A stretch of DNA of 64,000 nt from Mycolicibacterium fortuitum subsp. fortuitum. GTDB lineage: Bacteria; Actinomycetota; Actinomycetes; Mycobacteriales; Mycobacteriaceae. The DNA lies in the NCBI RefSeq assembly GCF_022179545.1, contig NZ_AP025518.1:992001-1056000 (forward strand), in the 5' to 3' direction. The position numbers and the translations under genes are program-made. Below, piece after piece: positions 36,701 to 46,077 of the stretch (position 1 is its first letter; every line of letters starts with the position of its first letter). Under the pieces are notes generated by a model. The model saw nothing but the letters and a program-made list of their open reading frames with translations, did no database searches and had not been told where the DNA came from.

Positions 36701-39700
36701 CTGCGTTGTCGGCGCGGTTGCCTGGTTATATGGTGCCGGCTGCGATCGTGGTGCTGGACAGTTTGCCGTTGACGGTGAACGGCAAGCTGGACAAGCGTGC
36801 GTTGCCGGCTCCGGATTATGCCGAGGGGCAGCGGTATCGTGCTCCGGTCAGTGCTGTGGAGGAGGTACTGGCCGGGATCTATGCCCAGGTGTTGGGTTTG
36901 GATCGGGTGGGGGTCGACGATTCGTTCTTCGACCTGGGCGGCGACTCTCTTGCTGCGACCCGCTTGATCAACACGATCAACAGTGACCTGGATTCTGATC
37001 TCGCGGTTCGTGCGGTGTTCGAGGCGCCGACGGTCGCGGCGCTCGCTGAACGGGCGGTGGAAAGTTCAGGACAGCGCCGGCCGCTGGTGGCTCAACGGCG
37101 GCCGGACGTCATTCCGTTGTCGTATGCCCAGCAGCGGTTGTGGTTCCTGGAGCAGCTGCAGGGCCCGTCGTCGATCTACAACATGCCGGCGGTTTATCGA
37201 GTCAGCGGACCCCTGGACACCGATGCGCTGGGTCTCGCGTTGTCAGATGTCGTGGAACGCCATGAGTCGTTACGCACGCTGTTCAGATCGGTTGACGGTG
37301 TGCCGCGGCAGGTGGTGGTGCGGTCAGAGGATGTTGACTTCGGTTGGCAGGTTGTCGATGTGTGTGGTGCGTCGGCGGCCGAAGTCGCCGAGATCATTGA
37401 AGGTGTGGCTGGTCATGCGTTTGATCTGAGTTGTGAGATCCCGCTTCGTGCAGTGCTTTTGCGGACTGGTGTTGATGAGTTCGTGTTGGCTGCGGTGGTG
37501 CATCATATTGCTGCTGATGGTTGGTCGGTGGCTCCGTTGGTGGCTGATTTGCAGTTGGCGTATGCCGCTCGTGCGGTAGGCCGGGGGCCGCAGTGGTCGC
37601 CGTTGCCGGTGCAGTATGTCGATTACACGTTGTGGCAGCGTGAGTGTCTGGGCGATCTTGCTGATCCTGAGTCCAGGATTTCGGGACAGGTGGCGTATTG
37701 GGAGCAGGCGTTGGCTGGGTTGCCTGAGCGCCTTGAGTTGCCCACTGATCGTCCTTATCCTGCGGTGGCTGATCATCGGGGGGCCAGCATCCCGGTGTCG
37801 TTGCCCGCCGAACTGCACAGACGCGTTCGTGCAGTCGCTCGTGAACACAACGTGACGACGTACATGGTGGTGCAGGCGGCACTGACGATGTTGTTGTCGA
37901 AGATGAGCGCGAGTTCTGATGTGGCGGTGGGTGTTCCGATCGCCGGTCGCGGGGATGTGGCTCTGGACAAACTGGTGGGGTTCTTTGTCAACACGTTGGT
38001 GTTGCGGGTCGACCTGACCGGTGATCTCACTGTGGGTGAATTGTTGGACCAGGTTCGCCGGCGGAGCTTGGCTGCGCTTGAGCATCAGGACGTGCCGTTC
38101 GAGGTGTTGGTGGACCGTCTCAACCCGACCCGGTCGCTGGCTCATCATCCGTTGGTCCAGGTCGCCCTGGCCTGGCAGAACTTCATCGACGACTCTGCAG
38201 CTCGCTCTACCTCCGGTGGCATTCAGGCCGAGCCGCTGGAAACGACGACGCGAACTGCCCGGATGGATCTGACGTTCTCGCTTTCGGAACGCTGGGATGA
38301 CGCCGGTGAACCCGCAGGCATCGGCGGCAGCGTCGAGTTCCGCACCGACGTATTCGACACCGCCAGTATCGAGGTGCTGGTCGAGCGGTTCAATCGAATG
38401 CTGGCGGCAATGGCAGTGGATCCCAACCGCCGCTTGTCTTCTGTGGACTTCCTGGACGAGGACGAATACAACCGGTTGGATGCCATGGGCAACCGGTCGG
38501 TGCTCGCGGAGTCAGTGGTGCCGGTGTCTGTTCCGGCGGTGTTCTCGCGGCAAGCGGCATGCACGCCCGACATGGTGGCGGTGAGTTTTGAAGGCCGCTC
38601 TTTGACGTATGAGCAGCTGGATGAGGCGTCGAACAGGCTGGCGCACCTGTTGGTCTCGCAAGGCGCACAGGCCGGCCGGTATGTGGGTTTGTTGATGGGA
38701 CGTTCTGCTGATGCGATAGTCGCGATCCTGGGTGTGCTCAAGTCCGGAGCAGCATACGTGCCGATCGACCCGGCGGTACCCGACGACCGAGTCCAGTTCG
38801 TCTTGGCTGATGCCGAACCGGTGGTGATGCTGTGCTCAGGTGGTACTGCCGGCCGATTGGCCGAATGCGATGTGCCTGTGATCGACGTCTGCGATCCGCG
38901 TATCGCTGATCAGCCCGCTACGCCGTTGCCGGCGCCCGCACCTGATGACGTCGCCCACGTCATCTATACGTCGGGCACGACCGGCATACCGAAAGGTGTT
39001 GCGGTTACCCATCAGAACGTGACGCGGTTGTTCGACGGATTGGACATCGGTGTCGAGATGGGCCCCCAGCAGGTGTGGGCAGCGTGTTCGTCGTTGGCAT
39101 TCGATTACTCGGTGTGGGAGATCTGGGGGGCTCTCCTGCACGGCGGTCGTCTGGTGGTGGTGCCGGATTCGGTCACCCGATCGCCTGAGGACCTGCAGGC
39201 GCTGTTGGTTGAGCAACAGGTGTCGGTGCTGAGCCAGACACCTTCTGCGGTAGGCGTTCTGGATCCGAAGCTGTTGGGTTCGGTGTCGGCGTTGATGGTG
39301 GCTGCTGAGGCGTGTCCGCCGGATGTGGTGGATCGGTGGGCGCCGGGGCGGGTGATGATCAACGGGTACGGTCCGACGGAGACGACGGTGTATGCCACGA
39401 TCAGCGCGCCGCTGAAGGAGGCCGGCTCAGCTGGTCCGGCCGTTGTGCCGATCGGGTTCCCGGTCCCGGGTGCGGCGTTGTTCGTACTGGATCGATGGTT
39501 GCATCCGGTGCCTCCGGGGGTGGTGGGTGAGCTGTATGTGGCCGGCCGCGGTGTGGGCGTGGGCTACGTACGCCGGCCAGGTTTGACCGCATCACGGTTT
39601 GTGCCATGCCCGTTCGGAGCCCCGGGTTCGCGGATGTATCGGACCGGGGATCTGGTGTCGTGGGGTCCGGATGGGCAGTTGCGGTATGCCGGACGCGCCG

Positions 39701-41103
39701 ATGAGCAGGTCAAGATCCGCGGCTACCGCATCGAATTGGGCGAGATCCAAGCAGCGCTGGCCGATCTCGAAGGTGTGCAGCAAGCAGCGGTGATCGCCAG
39801 GGAAGATCGTCCGGGCGACAGACGTCTCGTCGGCTACATCACTGGCACGGCAGATCCGGTAGAGGTCAGGACGCTCCTGGCTGAGCGGTTGCCCGGCTAT
39901 ATGGTGCCGGCAGCGTTGGTGCAGCTCGACTCCCTGCCGCTGACCGTCAACGGCAAGCTGGACAGGCGTGCTCTGCCTGCGCCCGAATACAGCGACAGTG
40001 ACGGATACAACGCGCCGTCGAATCCTGTCGAAGAGATGCTGGCCGCAATTTACGGCCAAGTGTTGGGGTTGGAGCGCGTCGGTGTCGATGATTCGTTCTT
40101 CGATCTGGGTGGCGATTCGCTGTCCGCCATGCGGTTGATCAATGCGATCAACGCCAGCCTTGACGCCGATCTGGCAGTAAGCGCCATATTTGACGCACCG
40201 TCGGTGCGGCAGCTCGCACAGCGAGTCGGTAAGGCAGGCGGCACCGAGCAGGTGGTACCTGTCGAAGTACTCAAGGAAGGCAGCGGTGTTCCGTTGTGGT
40301 GCATCCATGACGGTTATGGCCTGAGTTGGTCTTATCGGGCGCTGGGTGACTACGTGGACCGTCCGATCATCGGTGTGAACCAGATTTCCAGAGTCGGTGA
40401 AGCCGCAGACTCAACAATTCGGAGTATGGCCGAAAGCTATGCCGACAGACTCCAGACCCTTCACGGGCGTGGGCCGTATACGCTCCTTGGCTGGTCTTTC
40501 GGCGGAATCGTCGCGCATGCACTGGGAGTGGAACTCCAGCGCAGAGGTTGCGAGGTCCGGCGTCTGGTACTGGTCGATGCGGTATTGAGTACCAGCAAAT
40601 TCAGAGCCAGCGTAGTGCGGGCAATAGCCAACAACCGCAACGCGATCGAGGGCTGGGTACTGGATTATCTTCTGCAGACCAACAATATCGCCGTGCCGTT
40701 GCACTGGGGCCCGCTCACCTACCGACGGGCTGAAGAACTTGTTCGGCGCCAGAACGCGTCTGGATTCAGCCTACCTCCGAAGGCGCTGATCGAATTCATG
40801 GCGCAGAGTGTCAGCACCGACCAGATATGCCTGTTGAAGCATGTGCCCGAGGTATTCCACGGAGATGTGGTCGCCTTCTCCGCACTGCGGCGGGTGAGCC
40901 ACGGAAACGCCGGTACCCGCTCACGCTCGGGATGGAGCAGGTTCCGGAGTCGGGTGGCCATCAGGTCCTGTCTGAAGAGTTGGGGACCATTCGTCGACGG
41001 TGATATCGAGGTGACCACTGTCGACTGCACGCACTTTCAGATGTTCAATGCCGAGTCGCTGAGTGAGTATGGCCGGCACCTTTCGACTTCACTGGATTGC
41101 TGA
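28858..41103 (+). CDS. Four-module non-ribosomal peptide synthetase with thioesterase, NRPS3
   Basis: 4081-residue peptide synthetase with the same plan as NRPS2: A-T, C-A-T, C-A-T, C-A-T, TE. The GTG at 28858 was chosen because its first residues ([17 protein letters not shown]) align with the start of NRPS2; an upstream GTG at 28825 would add eleven unmatched residues. A1 and A3 read D-Y-W-S-V-G-M-V-H-K (threonine-like), A2 about D-V-W-S-V-A-A-V-Y-K, and A4 about D-Y-W-S-M-A-G-V-Y-K, close to the repeated NRPS1 code. The A-T-C segment from module 1 recurs at module 3 as a 2.9-kb mosaic repeat. There is no C domain before the first A, so it needs an upstream partner (possibly the terminal C of NRPS1) or starts its own chain. 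The TE has GWSFGG with Ser3880. The product is unknown. Confidence 0.95.
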   Translation: MTANLTRRLSSIDFLDEDEHAELFDWGNRAVLTNAARVSAPVTELFAAQATRSRDAVAVAFDGRQMSYGELDELSNRLAHHLVGLGAGPGQRVAVLLPRSADSVVAILAVLKSGAAYLPIDPLHPDARIRFMLADAEPTVAVTTTELAGRLDGCDIHVVDFAELRQHNEQSASLPVPSADDVAYLIYTSGTTGRPKGVAVTHSNVVRLLETLDAELGLAGQVWTQCHSLAFDYSVWEIWGALLFGGRLVVVPEAVTRAPEELLALLVTEQVTVLSQTPSAFYALQSVDSLLPAAGRQLKVETVVFGGEALEPQRLQPWMDSHSDSPRLINMYGITETTVHASFREIGAEDAQGSDSPIGVPLAHLGFFVLDASLHPAPVGVVGELYVTGGGLACGYWHRGGLTASRFVACPFGGAGARMYRTGDLASWGSDGQLRYAGRADEQVKIRGYRIELGEIRSALAELDGVRQAEVIAREDHPGDKRLVGYVTGVVDAGVVRAALSARLPGYMVPAAIVVLDSLPLTVNGKLDKRALPAPDYAEGQRYRAPVSAVEEVLAGIYAQVLGLDRVGVDDSFFDLGGDSLSATRLINTINSDLDSDLAVRAVFEAPTVAELAMRVAESSGRRAPLVAQRRPDVIPLSYAQQRLWFLEQLQGPSSIYNMAVALRISGCLDTDALGLALADVVDRHESLRTLFAAPDGVPRQVVVRSEDVDFGWQVVDVCGASAAEVAEIIEGVAGHAFDLSCEIPLRAVLLRTGVDEFVLAAVVHHIAADGWSVAPLVADLQLAYAARAVGRGPQWSPLPVQYVDYTLWQRECLGDLADPESRISGQVAYWEQALAGLPERLELPTDRPYPAVADHRGASIPVSLPAELHRRVRAVAREHNVTTYMVVQAALAMLLSKMSASSDVAVGVPIAGRGDVALDKLVGFFVNTLVLRVDLTGDPTATEVLGQVRRRSLAALEHQDVPFEVLVDRLNPTRSLAHHPLVQVALAWQNFIDDSAARSTSGGIQAEPLETTTRTARMDLTFSLSERWDDAGEPAGIGGSVEFRTDVFDTASTELLVERLHRVLDAVTTDPRRSLSSIDVLDVVEHARLDEMGNRAALARPTTASSVPAMFAQQVVRTPDTVALVCGQRSLTYRELDETSNRLAHWLVGLGAGPGRCVALFHSRCAEAIISIVAVLKSGAAYVPIDPMHPDARIRFMLDDAAPVAVLTSVSWADRLSECEVHVVDVGDPRIETQPSTALPMPAGDDIAYLIYTSGTTGVPKGVAVPHRNVAQLLVPLNRNLSPEVWSQWHSYAFDVSVWEVWGALLHGGRLVVVPETVASSPDDFHALLMAEKVSVLSQTPSAVGVLSPEGLESAALVVAGEACAAEVMDQWASGGRVMINAYGPTEATVYASISAPLQAGSNVVPIGSPVPGAALFVLDRLLRPVPVGVVGELYVAGQGVAYGYARRAGLTASRFVPCPFGVPGSRMYRTGDLALWGLDGQLRYLGRADEQVKIRGYRIELGEIQTALTAVEGVRQAAVIVREDAPGDKRLVGYVTGTADPAAVRLALAERLPGYMVPVAVVLVDALPLTVNGKLDRRALPAPEYADADAYRAPSTPKEEILAGIYAQVLGLEQVGIDDSFFDLGGDSLSAMRLLNAIHASLDAGLPVRAVFDAPTVAELAVRLGENGSGRDPLVAQPRPEVLPLSYAQQRLWFLDHLQGPSPVYNMPVALRLRGRLDTDALGHALMDVVGRHESLRTVFAESDGALRQVIIPEAQADFGWRVVDATGWTGAELAEAIERVTSHAFDLASEIPLRAELFHIGEGDDVLVAVVHHIAGDGASVGPLLAGLGAAYACRCQGRAPDWSPLPVQYVDYALWQRSYLGDLADHDSRISGQVAYWEEMLAGLPERLELPTDRPYPQVAGHEGARVPVSWPAELQRRIRSVAREYRATPFMVVQAALAVLLSKLSASPDVAVGFPVADRVDPALDELVGFFVNTLVLRVDLSGDPTVGEVLEQVRHRSLTALEHQDVPFEVLVDRLNPTRSLAHHPLVQVELAWQNFTRTEGAESALGDVEATPLEAETGTARMDLTLSMSERWDEAGELAGIAGMAEFRTDIFDTASIETLIRRLERVLTAITADVDQRLSSMDFLDEDEHTELLGWGNRAVLDESVAASASITDLFAAQVTRSREAVAVSFDGRSMSYAQLDESSDRLARLLVTKGAGPGRCVAVLLPRSADSVVAILAVLKSGAAYLPIDPLHPDARIRFMLADAEPTVAVTTTELAGRLDGCDIHVVDFAELRQHNEQSASLPVPSADDVAYLIYTSGTTGRPKGVAVTHSNVVRLLETLDAELGLAGQVWTQCHSLAFDYSVWEIWGALLFGGRLVVVPEAVTRAPEELLALLVTEQVTVLSQTPSAFYALQSVDSLLPAAGRQLKVETVVFGGEALEPQRLQPWMDSHSDSPRLINMYGITETTVHASFREIGAEDAQGSDSPIGVPLAHLGFFVLDASLHPAPVGVVGELYVTGGGLACGYWRRGGLTASRFVACPFGGAGARMYRTGDLASWGSDGQLRYAGRADEQVKIRGYRIELGEIQTALADLDGVDQAAVVAREDRPGDRRLVGYVTGVVDAGVVRAALSARLPGYMVPAAIVVLDSLPLTVNGKLDKRALPAPDYAEGQRYRAPVSAVEEVLAGIYAQVLGLDRVGVDDSFFDLGGDSLAATRLINTINSDLDSDLAVRAVFEAPTVAALAERAVESSGQRRPLVAQRRPDVIPLSYAQQRLWFLEQLQGPSSIYNMPAVYRVSGPLDTDALGLALSDVVERHESLRTLFRSVDGVPRQVVVRSEDVDFGWQVVDVCGASAAEVAEIIEGVAGHAFDLSCEIPLRAVLLRTGVDEFVLAAVVHHIAADGWSVAPLVADLQLAYAARAVGRGPQWSPLPVQYVDYTLWQRECLGDLADPESRISGQVAYWEQALAGLPERLELPTDRPYPAVADHRGASIPVSLPAELHRRVRAVAREHNVTTYMVVQAALTMLLSKMSASSDVAVGVPIAGRGDVALDKLVGFFVNTLVLRVDLTGDLTVGELLDQVRRRSLAALEHQDVPFEVLVDRLNPTRSLAHHPLVQVALAWQNFIDDSAARSTSGGIQAEPLETTTRTARMDLTFSLSERWDDAGEPAGIGGSVEFRTDVFDTASIEVLVERFNRMLAAMAVDPNRRLSSVDFLDEDEYNRLDAMGNRSVLAESVVPVSVPAVFSRQAACTPDMVAVSFEGRSLTYEQLDEASNRLAHLLVSQGAQAGRYVGLLMGRSADAIVAILGVLKSGAAYVPIDPAVPDDRVQFVLADAEPVVMLCSGGTAGRLAECDVPVIDVCDPRIADQPATPLPAPAPDDVAHVIYTSGTTGIPKGVAVTHQNVTRLFDGLDIGVEMGPQQVWAACSSLAFDYSVWEIWGALLHGGRLVVVPDSVTRSPEDLQALLVEQQVSVLSQTPSAVGVLDPKLLGSVSALMVAAEACPPDVVDRWAPGRVMINGYGPTETTVYATISAPLKEAGSAGPAVVPIGFPVPGAALFVLDRWLHPVPPGVVGELYVAGRGVGVGYVRRPGLTASRFVPCPFGAPGSRMYRTGDLVSWGPDGQLRYAGRADEQVKIRGYRIELGEIQAALADLEGVQQAAVIAREDRPGDRRLVGYITGTADPVEVRTLLAERLPGYMVPAALVQLDSLPLTVNGKLDRRALPAPEYSDSDGYNAPSNPVEEMLAAIYGQVLGLERVGVDDSFFDLGGDSLSAMRLINAINASLDADLAVSAIFDAPSVRQLAQRVGKAGGTEQVVPVEVLKEGSGVPLWCIHDGYGLSWSYRALGDYVDRPIIGVNQISRVGEAADSTIRSMAESYADRLQTLHGRGPYTLLGWSFGGIVAHALGVELQRRGCEVRRLVLVDAVLSTSKFRASVVRAIANNRNAIEGWVLDYLLQTNNIAVPLHWGPLTYRRAEELVRRQNASGFSLPPKALIEFMAQSVSTDQICLLKHVPEVFHGDVVAFSALRRVSHGNAGTRSRSGWSRFRSRVAIRSCLKSWGPFVDGDIEVTTVDCTHFQMFNAESLSEYGRHLSTSLDC
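29134..32017. repeat. 2.9-kb mosaic repeat in NRPS3, copy 1 (A-T-C)
   Basis: Aligned with 35485-38368 at a constant offset of 6351 bases. The first 916 bases look identical. Short divergent patches follow (about 30200-30305, 30690-30740, 30830-30940), alternating with near-identical stretches through the C domain. The pattern fits a duplication later reshaped by point changes or conversion. Confidence 0.88.
30754..33870 (+). other. NRPS3 module 2: C-A-T, code DVWSVAAVYK
   Basis: C domain with HHIAADG near 31149, A domain about 32170-33610, T near 33730-33750. The substrate is not assigned; the code equals that of NRPS2 module 3. Confidence 0.75.
33898..37075 (+). other. NRPS3 module 3: C-A-T, threonine-like code
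   Basis: C domain with HHIAGDG near 34300. The A domain core lies inside the second copy of the 2.9-kb repeat and carries the same threonine-like code as module 1. T near 36930-36960. Confidence 0.8.
35485..38368. repeat. 2.9-kb mosaic repeat in NRPS3, copy 2 (A-T-C)
   Basis: Second copy of 29134-32017. It covers the A domain of module 3, its T domain and the C domain of module 4. Single-base differences are scattered, for example at 36401 and 36408. Confidence 0.88.
37105..40235 (+). other. NRPS3 module 4: C-A-T, code DYWSMAGVYK
   Basis: The C domain is nearly identical to that of module 2. A domain about 38525-39990, with stretches identical to the NRPS1 repeat around 39281-39410. T near 40099-40120. 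Its code differs from the NRPS1 repeat only at the second position (Y for F), so the same or a similar residue is likely. Confidence 0.78.
40249..41100 (+). other. NRPS3 C-terminal thioesterase
   Basis: Paralogue of the NRPS2 thioesterase: [14 protein letters not shown] opening, GWSFGG with the serine codon at 40495-40497, and the C-terminal CTHFQMF region. Confidence 0.85.
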
Positions 41104-41142
41104 CACAGCCGGTCCAACTCTCGCGTCGACCCAGGAGGGGTG

Positions 41143-41808
41143 ATGAGGAACATTTTCAGAATGCTGTTCACGGGCACGCTGGGGCTGGTGTCCTACGCAT
41201 TGTTCGTGTTTGTGCCGGCCGGCACGCCGAACTACTGGCAGGCCTGGGTTCTCTTGGCCGTCATCGCAACCACCGGATGGGTCTCGAGCATCTATTTCCT
41301 GCGGACAAACCCCGAAGTGTTGGAGCGGCGAATACCGACTGCTGAGAGCCGCCCGTTTCAAAAAGTGGTCGTGAGCGGAGTGTTTCTGCTCGGTGCGGCA
41401 ATGCTGATCGTCAGTGCCCTCGACCACCGATTTGGCTGGTCCGCAGTGCCGACAGCGATGTCCATAGTCGGAAACATCCTGGTCGCGATCGGAATCACGA
41501 TTGTCCAAGTGGTGCTCGTCCAGAACAGCCATGCGGCGGTCACGGTGCGGGTGGAAGCCGGCCAGCAACTCGTCTCCACGGGTCTCTACGGGCTGGTGCG
41601 GCACCCGATGTACACGTGCAACGCATTTCTTCTGGTAGGCGTGCCTCTGGCGCTCGGATCCTACTGGGGGTTGATCTTCATCGTCCCGTCCGTACTCGTC
41701 TTCGCGTTCCGCATCCACGACGAAGAAGCGCTGCTTCAAGAAGAGTTGGCCGGCTATCGCGAATATATGCAGAAGGTTCGCTATCGCCTGGTGCCAGGCG
41801 TTTGGTAA
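41143..41808 (+). CDS. ICMT-like integral membrane methyltransferase, copy 2
   Basis: 221-residue paralogue of the gene at 27058-27732, with the same FVPAGTxxYWQAW start, ALDHRFGWS segment, GLYGLVRHPMY signature (RHPMY at 153-157) and HDEEALL acidic end. The start is ATG 41143 behind AGGAGG at 41133-41138; a GTG at 41140 is also possible. It follows NRPS3 by 39 bases in the same direction and is convergent with the acyltransferase copy, with only 16 bases between the two stops. It probably methylates the NRPS3 product; substrate unknown. Confidence 0.85.
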   Translation: MRNIFRMLFTGTLGLVSYALFVFVPAGTPNYWQAWVLLAVIATTGWVSSIYFLRTNPEVLERRIPTAESRPFQKVVVSGVFLLGAAMLIVSALDHRFGWSAVPTAMSIVGNILVAIGITIVQVVLVQNSHAAVTVRVEAGQQLVSTGLYGLVRHPMYTCNAFLLVGVPLALGSYWGLIFIVPSVLVFAFRIHDEEALLQEELAGYREYMQKVRYRLVPGVW

Positions 41809-41824
41809 GTCGTGGCGTCGCCCC

Positions 41825-43231
41825 TCACAGAAAAGTGCCGCTGAGTGAGAACTCCTTCAACGCGGTAGAAAGGTCAAGGCGCAGTTCGTCATTCGAGTTG
41901 GCGCGTCCGGGTAGGTACGAAATCAGCGAGATGAAGAACTGTCCGTTCACGGTTCCCGAGAGCATGGTCTGAACACCGCCGTACCGGTGCAGCGTCGACG
42001 CGGACACACCGAGGTGATGCAACCTCAAGGCGAAAAACGCGGCGTCGGTTCCATCTGCCCGGCCCGCGGCGGGATCCACCTCGCCGACGTTCGACGCTCC
42101 GACGAGATTGAAGGGGTTTCCTCTGGTCGCCCCCCGGGCGGCTCTGAGGACTCTTTCAGACATCAGGGGTACCAAGGCATTCAGGACCTGCTGAGGGTCA
42201 GGCTCCTGCGAGTGCCGAATGAGTTCCTGCTTGACTGCAGCTCGGATATTGCGCAGGTCAGTCGTCGCGGATGCGGGATCGACGGTGGCGCGGACGCCGC
42301 CGATAGCGTTGGCGCGGGTATCTCCCGGGGTGCGTTCGTTGACCGGGAGCGTGACGACCACCGAACCGTCCGACGCAACACGTCCGGCACGTTGGGCGAG
42401 ACGAGCCGCCAGTCCCACCAGCAGCGTGTTGCGAGTGCCGCCGAGTGCGTGGGCGCAGGCGTCCCATTTGTCGACGTCGATGAAGATGGTTGCCGTAGGG
42501 AGAAGATGAGATTCGTCAGTTTCCGCAGGCGCAGGGGAAGCAGTGGTGGGTGGCGTCGCTGCACCGGCGGCGTTGCGCCCTTGCTGCCCCAGACGTATCG
42601 CTCCCACGATCGCACGGCCTATGGCCGGAATATCCCTCACAGTTTGGCCGGCATCTTGCCGGATGGCCTTCCACCGTCCACGCGACCCGGCAGACGGCCA
42701 GTTGATCGGGTCGTCCTGGCCCAGCGCCGCCTCCGCCATCGCCTGCCACAGCCCGACACCGTCGGCCAGACAGTGTGAGACGACCAAACTCACGCCCGCC
42801 CCGCCGTTGGTGAACGGCACGGTAGCGAGATGCCATCCCGGACCGTGCTCGGAGTCCAGCGGGCGGTTGACCTGCTCGTCGAGCCAATCATCGAATGCCT
42901 CACGCGGGCGCGCCAACTCGACGATCTCCAACTCCGATGAGTTCTCGGGTTTCACCCACCGGCTGCGCCCGAACGGCAATGGCGACCGGGCGATGCAGCG
43001 AGAAAGCCGTCCTCGCTGGATGTGGCCGTGGAAGCGCTGCAGACCGGCGATGTCGATCGGATGGTCGTACTCCCAGACAGACTGCAGCAGAGTGCTCGAT
43101 CGAGTGGCTTGGTTGATGTCGTACATGGTCTGATCGAGCAGATCGAGTACGTTGCTCATTTTTGTACGGTACGAGGCCGAACGCCGATTTGCCTGGCAAT
43201 TGCCGCGAAATGTCCCGGAACCGGCTGCCAT
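41825..43231 (-). CDS. Condensation-superfamily acyltransferase (WS/DGAT- or PapA-like), copy 2
   Basis: 468-residue homologue of the protein at 25638-27029, with the SHxxxDG catalytic pattern (His153, Asp157, Gly158). ATG 43231 was chosen because AAAGGTG (43234-43240 on the minus strand) lies directly before it and touches the htpG stop codon. That arrangement suggests translational coupling to htpG. A second ATG at 43159, which fits the length of copy 1 better, has no ribosome site. Relative to copy 1 it is inverted and separated from its NRPS. It probably decorates the same family of lipopeptides; donor and acceptor are unknown. Confidence 0.8.
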   Translation of the reverse strand: MAAGSGTFRGNCQANRRSASYRTKMSNVLDLLDQTMYDINQATRSSTLLQSVWEYDHPIDIAGLQRFHGHIQRGRLSRCIARSPLPFGRSRWVKPENSSELEIVELARPREAFDDWLDEQVNRPLDSEHGPGWHLATVPFTNGGAGVSLVVSHCLADGVGLWQAMAEAALGQDDPINWPSAGSRGRWKAIRQDAGQTVRDIPAIGRAIVGAIRLGQQGRNAAGAATPPTTASPAPAETDESHLLPTATIFIDVDKWDACAHALGGTRNTLLVGLAARLAQRAGRVASDGSVVVTLPVNERTPGDTRANAIGGVRATVDPASATTDLRNIRAAVKQELIRHSQEPDPQQVLNALVPLMSERVLRAARGATRGNPFNLVGASNVGEVDPAAGRADGTDAAFFALRLHHLGVSASTLHRYGGVQTMLSGTVNGQFFISLISYLPGRANSNDELRLDLSTALKEFSLSGTFL

Positions 43232-43239
43232 TTCACCTT

Positions 43240-45195
43240 TTACACCGTGCCGGCCAAGCGGTCGGCGAGTATTGCGGCGAACTTGGCCGGATCGTCGGGC
43301 ACCCCGCCTTCGGCAAGAAGAGCTGTGCCGTAGAGCAATTCGGCAGACTCGGTGAGCCGATGAGAACCGGCGTCATCGCTGCTCGCCGAATGTGCCTGAC
43401 GTAGGCCGATGACCAGCGGATGGCTCGGGTTGAGCTCGAGAATCCGCTTGCCGATCGGAACGGTCTGTCCGGAGGCCCGGTACATGCGCGCCAATGCCGG
43501 CGTGATTCCGAACGTGGGGGTGATCAGACAGGCCGGAGACTCGGTCAAGCGGCTGGACAAGCGCACTTCGGAGACCCGATCGCTCAGCGCCTCCTTCAGC
43601 CAGGCCATGAGTTCGGAGAACTCCTGTTTCTGGGCCTCGCGTTCGGCCTCATTGGCGGCCTTGTCTTCCTCGGAGTCCAGATCCACCTCACCCTTGGCGA
43701 CCGACTGCAGTGCCTTGCCGTCGAATTCGGGTACCGAGCCAACCCAGACCTCGTCGACCGGGTCAGTGAGCAGAAGCACCTCGTAGCCTTTGGCCTTGAA
43801 CGCTTCCAGATGTGGGGACTTTTGGAGTTGCTCTACCGAGGGGCCCGTCGCATAGAAGATCTGTTCCTGTCCGTCCTTCATACGCGCGACGTACTCCGGC
43901 AGCGTCGTCACGCCCCCGTCGCCGTTCTCGGCGTCCGAGAATGTCGAGGCGAAGGACGAAATTCGCAGCAGCGTGTCCTGATTGTCCATATCAGACATCA
44001 GACCCTCTTTGAGGACGGCGCCGAATTGCGTCCAGAAGGTGCGATAGTCTTCGGGCTTGCTCGACTGGAGATCCGCGATGGTCGTCAGGACCTTCTTGGT
44101 CAGCCGACGACGTATGGCGGTGACCTGCCGGTCCTGTTGCAGGATCTCGCGAGAGACATTCAGTGACATGCCCTGTGCGTCAACGACACCCTTGACGAAG
44201 CGCAGATAGCCGGGCATGAGCTCTTCGCAATCTCCCATCACGAAGACGCGTTTGATGTAGAGCTGGACACCGGCTTTGGCGTCCCTGGTGAACAGATCGA
44301 AGGGGGCATGTGACGGGATGAACAGCAGAGCCTGATATTCGAAACTGCCCTCGCCCCGCATCGAGATGACGGCCAGCGGATCGTCCCAGGCATGGGCGAT
44401 GTGCTTGTAGAACTCGTGGTATTCCTCTTCGGAAACCTCGTCTTTGGGCTTGGCCCACAACGCCTTCATCGAGTTGAGCGTCTGGGTTTCAACCGTGACG
44501 GTGTCCGGGCTGCCGTCCTCGTCAGCCGGCGTGTGTCGTTCGACCTGCATGCGGACCGGCCAGGCGATGAAGTCGGAGTATTTCTTGACGAGCTCGCGGA
44601 TCTTCCACTCAGCGGTGTAGTCGTGAAGCTGGTCTTCGGTGTCCTCGGGTTTGAGGTACAGCGTGACCGACGTGCCCTGCGGTGCGTCATCGACCGATTC
44701 GATGGTGTAGGTGCCGTCACCGCTCGACACCCAGCGAGTGGCCCCACTCTCGCCTGCCTTGCGGGTGAGCAGTTCGACCTTGTCCGCGACCATGAACGTG
44801 GAGTAGAAACCGACGCCGAACTGCCCGATCAATTCCTCGGAGTCGGCTGCTTTCTTGGCTTCCTGTAGTTGCCGGCGCAGCTCGCCGGTGCCGGATTTGG
44901 CGAGGGTGCCGATCAGGTCGACCACTTCTTCGCGCGTCATCCCGATGCCGTTGTCGCGCACGGTCAGCGTTCGCGGATCCCGCCCGACCTCGATGTCGAT
45001 GTGGAGGTCGGAGATGTCGGCCGTCAGGTCCTTGTTCCGCAGTGTTTCGAGGCGGAGCTTGTCCAAGGCATCGGACGCGTTCGAGATCAGCTCTCGAAGA
45101 AACGAGTCCTTGTTGGAATAGACCGAGTGGACCAGCAGGTCCAGGAGTTGGCGTGCCTCCGCCTGAAACTCCAACTGTTCGACACGTGCAGACAT
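43240..45195 (-). CDS. htpG: Molecular chaperone HtpG (Hsp90 family)
   Basis: 651 residues, the usual length for bacterial Hsp90. ATP-dependent cytoplasmic chaperone. The N-terminal GHKL ATPase motifs are clear: NASDALDKLR around Asn39-Asp42, DNGIGM from Asp81, GTLAKSGT near 96-103 and QFGVGFYS at 125-132. The middle and C-terminal dimerisation regions are complete. The start ATG 45195 has GGGGATGG upstream. Its stop lies eight bases before the acyltransferase start on the same strand. Hsp90 is a housekeeping family, so its tight linkage to a secondary-metabolism gene is unusual. It may be an old chromosomal neighbour or may aid folding of the very large synthetases. Confidence 0.97.
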   Translation of the reverse strand: MSARVEQLEFQAEARQLLDLLVHSVYSNKDSFLRELISNASDALDKLRLETLRNKDLTADISDLHIDIEVGRDPRTLTVRDNGIGMTREEVVDLIGTLAKSGTGELRRQLQEAKKAADSEELIGQFGVGFYSTFMVADKVELLTRKAGESGATRWVSSGDGTYTIESVDDAPQGTSVTLYLKPEDTEDQLHDYTAEWKIRELVKKYSDFIAWPVRMQVERHTPADEDGSPDTVTVETQTLNSMKALWAKPKDEVSEEEYHEFYKHIAHAWDDPLAVISMRGEGSFEYQALLFIPSHAPFDLFTRDAKAGVQLYIKRVFVMGDCEELMPGYLRFVKGVVDAQGMSLNVSREILQQDRQVTAIRRRLTKKVLTTIADLQSSKPEDYRTFWTQFGAVLKEGLMSDMDNQDTLLRISSFASTFSDAENGDGGVTTLPEYVARMKDGQEQIFYATGPSVEQLQKSPHLEAFKAKGYEVLLLTDPVDEVWVGSVPEFDGKALQSVAKGEVDLDSEEDKAANEAEREAQKQEFSELMAWLKEALSDRVSEVRLSSRLTESPACLITPTFGITPALARMYRASGQTVPIGKRILELNPSHPLVIGLRQAHSASSDDAGSHRLTESAELLYGTALLAEGGVPDDPAKFAAILADRLAGTV

Positions 45196-45222
45196 GTGAT
45201 TCCATCCCCACAGATCAACCTA

Positions 45223-45237
45223 CGTTGGCTACCAACG
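45223..45237. promoter_or_regulatory. Inverted repeat upstream of htpG
   Basis: CGTTGG-CTA-CCAACG, six-base arms and a three-base loop, between the htpG start and the gap stop. It could be a small operator for htpG or part of a gap terminator. It does not match the HAIR or CIRCE heat-shock operators. Confidence 0.3.
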
Positions 45238-45264
45238 AGGAGAATACCGAGCCGCCGTGATCGC

Positions 45265-46077
45265 TCAGAGGCCTCCCATGCCCCTGGCCATGAGTGACAG
45301 CCCCACCACGGCGAGGATGGCCGCAACGAACTTTCGGCGGTGGGTGTGTGCCCATTCGTGCAACCGCCGGAGTACCGCCTGGGTTCTCGCAGGTGCGACG
45401 ACGTTGCTGATGAGGATGAACTCCTCCACGAGCAGTACGCCGAAGACGAAGGCGATCAGAGCGATCAACTGAACTTCGAACGAAGCACCTGAGGCGACAA
45501 CGATGGCGAGCGCGAACAGAATCCCGTCGAGCGGAGGGACCACGATGATCCCGATGACGAACGGGATCCAGGGAGAGCCGTTCTGCCAGGCCTCGCGGAA
45601 GCGCCCGATCAACCGCCGTGATTTCGGATCGGCATCGGAATCGGCTGGGGTGGAGTACAACAGCCGGGTGATGGCCGGGGGTGCGCCCGAGTCATCCACG
45701 AGCGTCGAGGTGGCGCCCGCTCCGTCTCCCGCCACCCTCCGATGACTGCCCACGGCAACCGGTTTGCGCATCAAGCCGCGGGCCACCATGAACGCGGCGA
45801 TCGCCAGGAGCAGCACGCCGATGCCGATGGTGATGCGCTGCGTGAGCGGGTCGGCGGTGGGATGAGCGAATTTCTTGGCGAATGCGGACGACGCCGGAGT
45901 GGAGTGGAGCACGATCAGGGGAATGACGAGGCTGGCCATTCCGATCAGCACTGCGCCGGCCCAGTAGGCGAGCAGATTCTGCACGGGCCGCGGACGCGAG
46001 AGCACCAAGAGGATGATTCCGAGGCGTACCGGATTGATGGTGGTCAAAAGCGCTAGTACTACCAACGAGCCCCACAT
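45265..46077 (-). CDS. gap: Gap/Sap-type lipid-addressing membrane protein
   Basis: 270-residue integral membrane protein of the family that includes Gap (GPL-addressing protein) and Sap (sulfolipid-1-addressing protein). It shows a hydrophobic N-terminal half starting LLTTINPVRLGIILLVLSRPRP, a central hydrophilic loop (about residues 125-165), and a second half with the VVPPLDGILFALAIVVASG segment. About six membrane segments are expected. Family members are required for surface delivery of lipopeptides or sulfolipids, which fits the PKS and MmpL neighbours. The ATG start has GGTAGGA upstream. The symbol is given by family resemblance; the cargo here is probably not a classical GPL. Confidence 0.85.
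   Translation of the reverse strand: MWGSLVVLALLTTINPVRLGIILLVLSRPRPVQNLLAYWAGAVLIGMASLVIPLIVLHSTPASSAFAKKFAHPTADPLTQRITIGIGVLLLAIAAFMVARGLMRKPVAVGSHRRVAGDGAGATSTLVDDSGAPPAITRLLYSTPADSDADPKSRRLIGRFREAWQNGSPWIPFVIGIIVVPPLDGILFALAIVVASGASFEVQLIALIAFVFGVLLVEEFILISNVVAPARTQAVLRRLHEWAHTHRRKFVAAILAVVGLSLMARGMGGL

Noticed and set aside
43157..43159. Shorter start for acyltransferase copy 2
   Set aside because: It matches the N-terminus of copy 1 better but has no ribosome site; ATG 43231 has AAAGGTG directly upstream. It remains possible.
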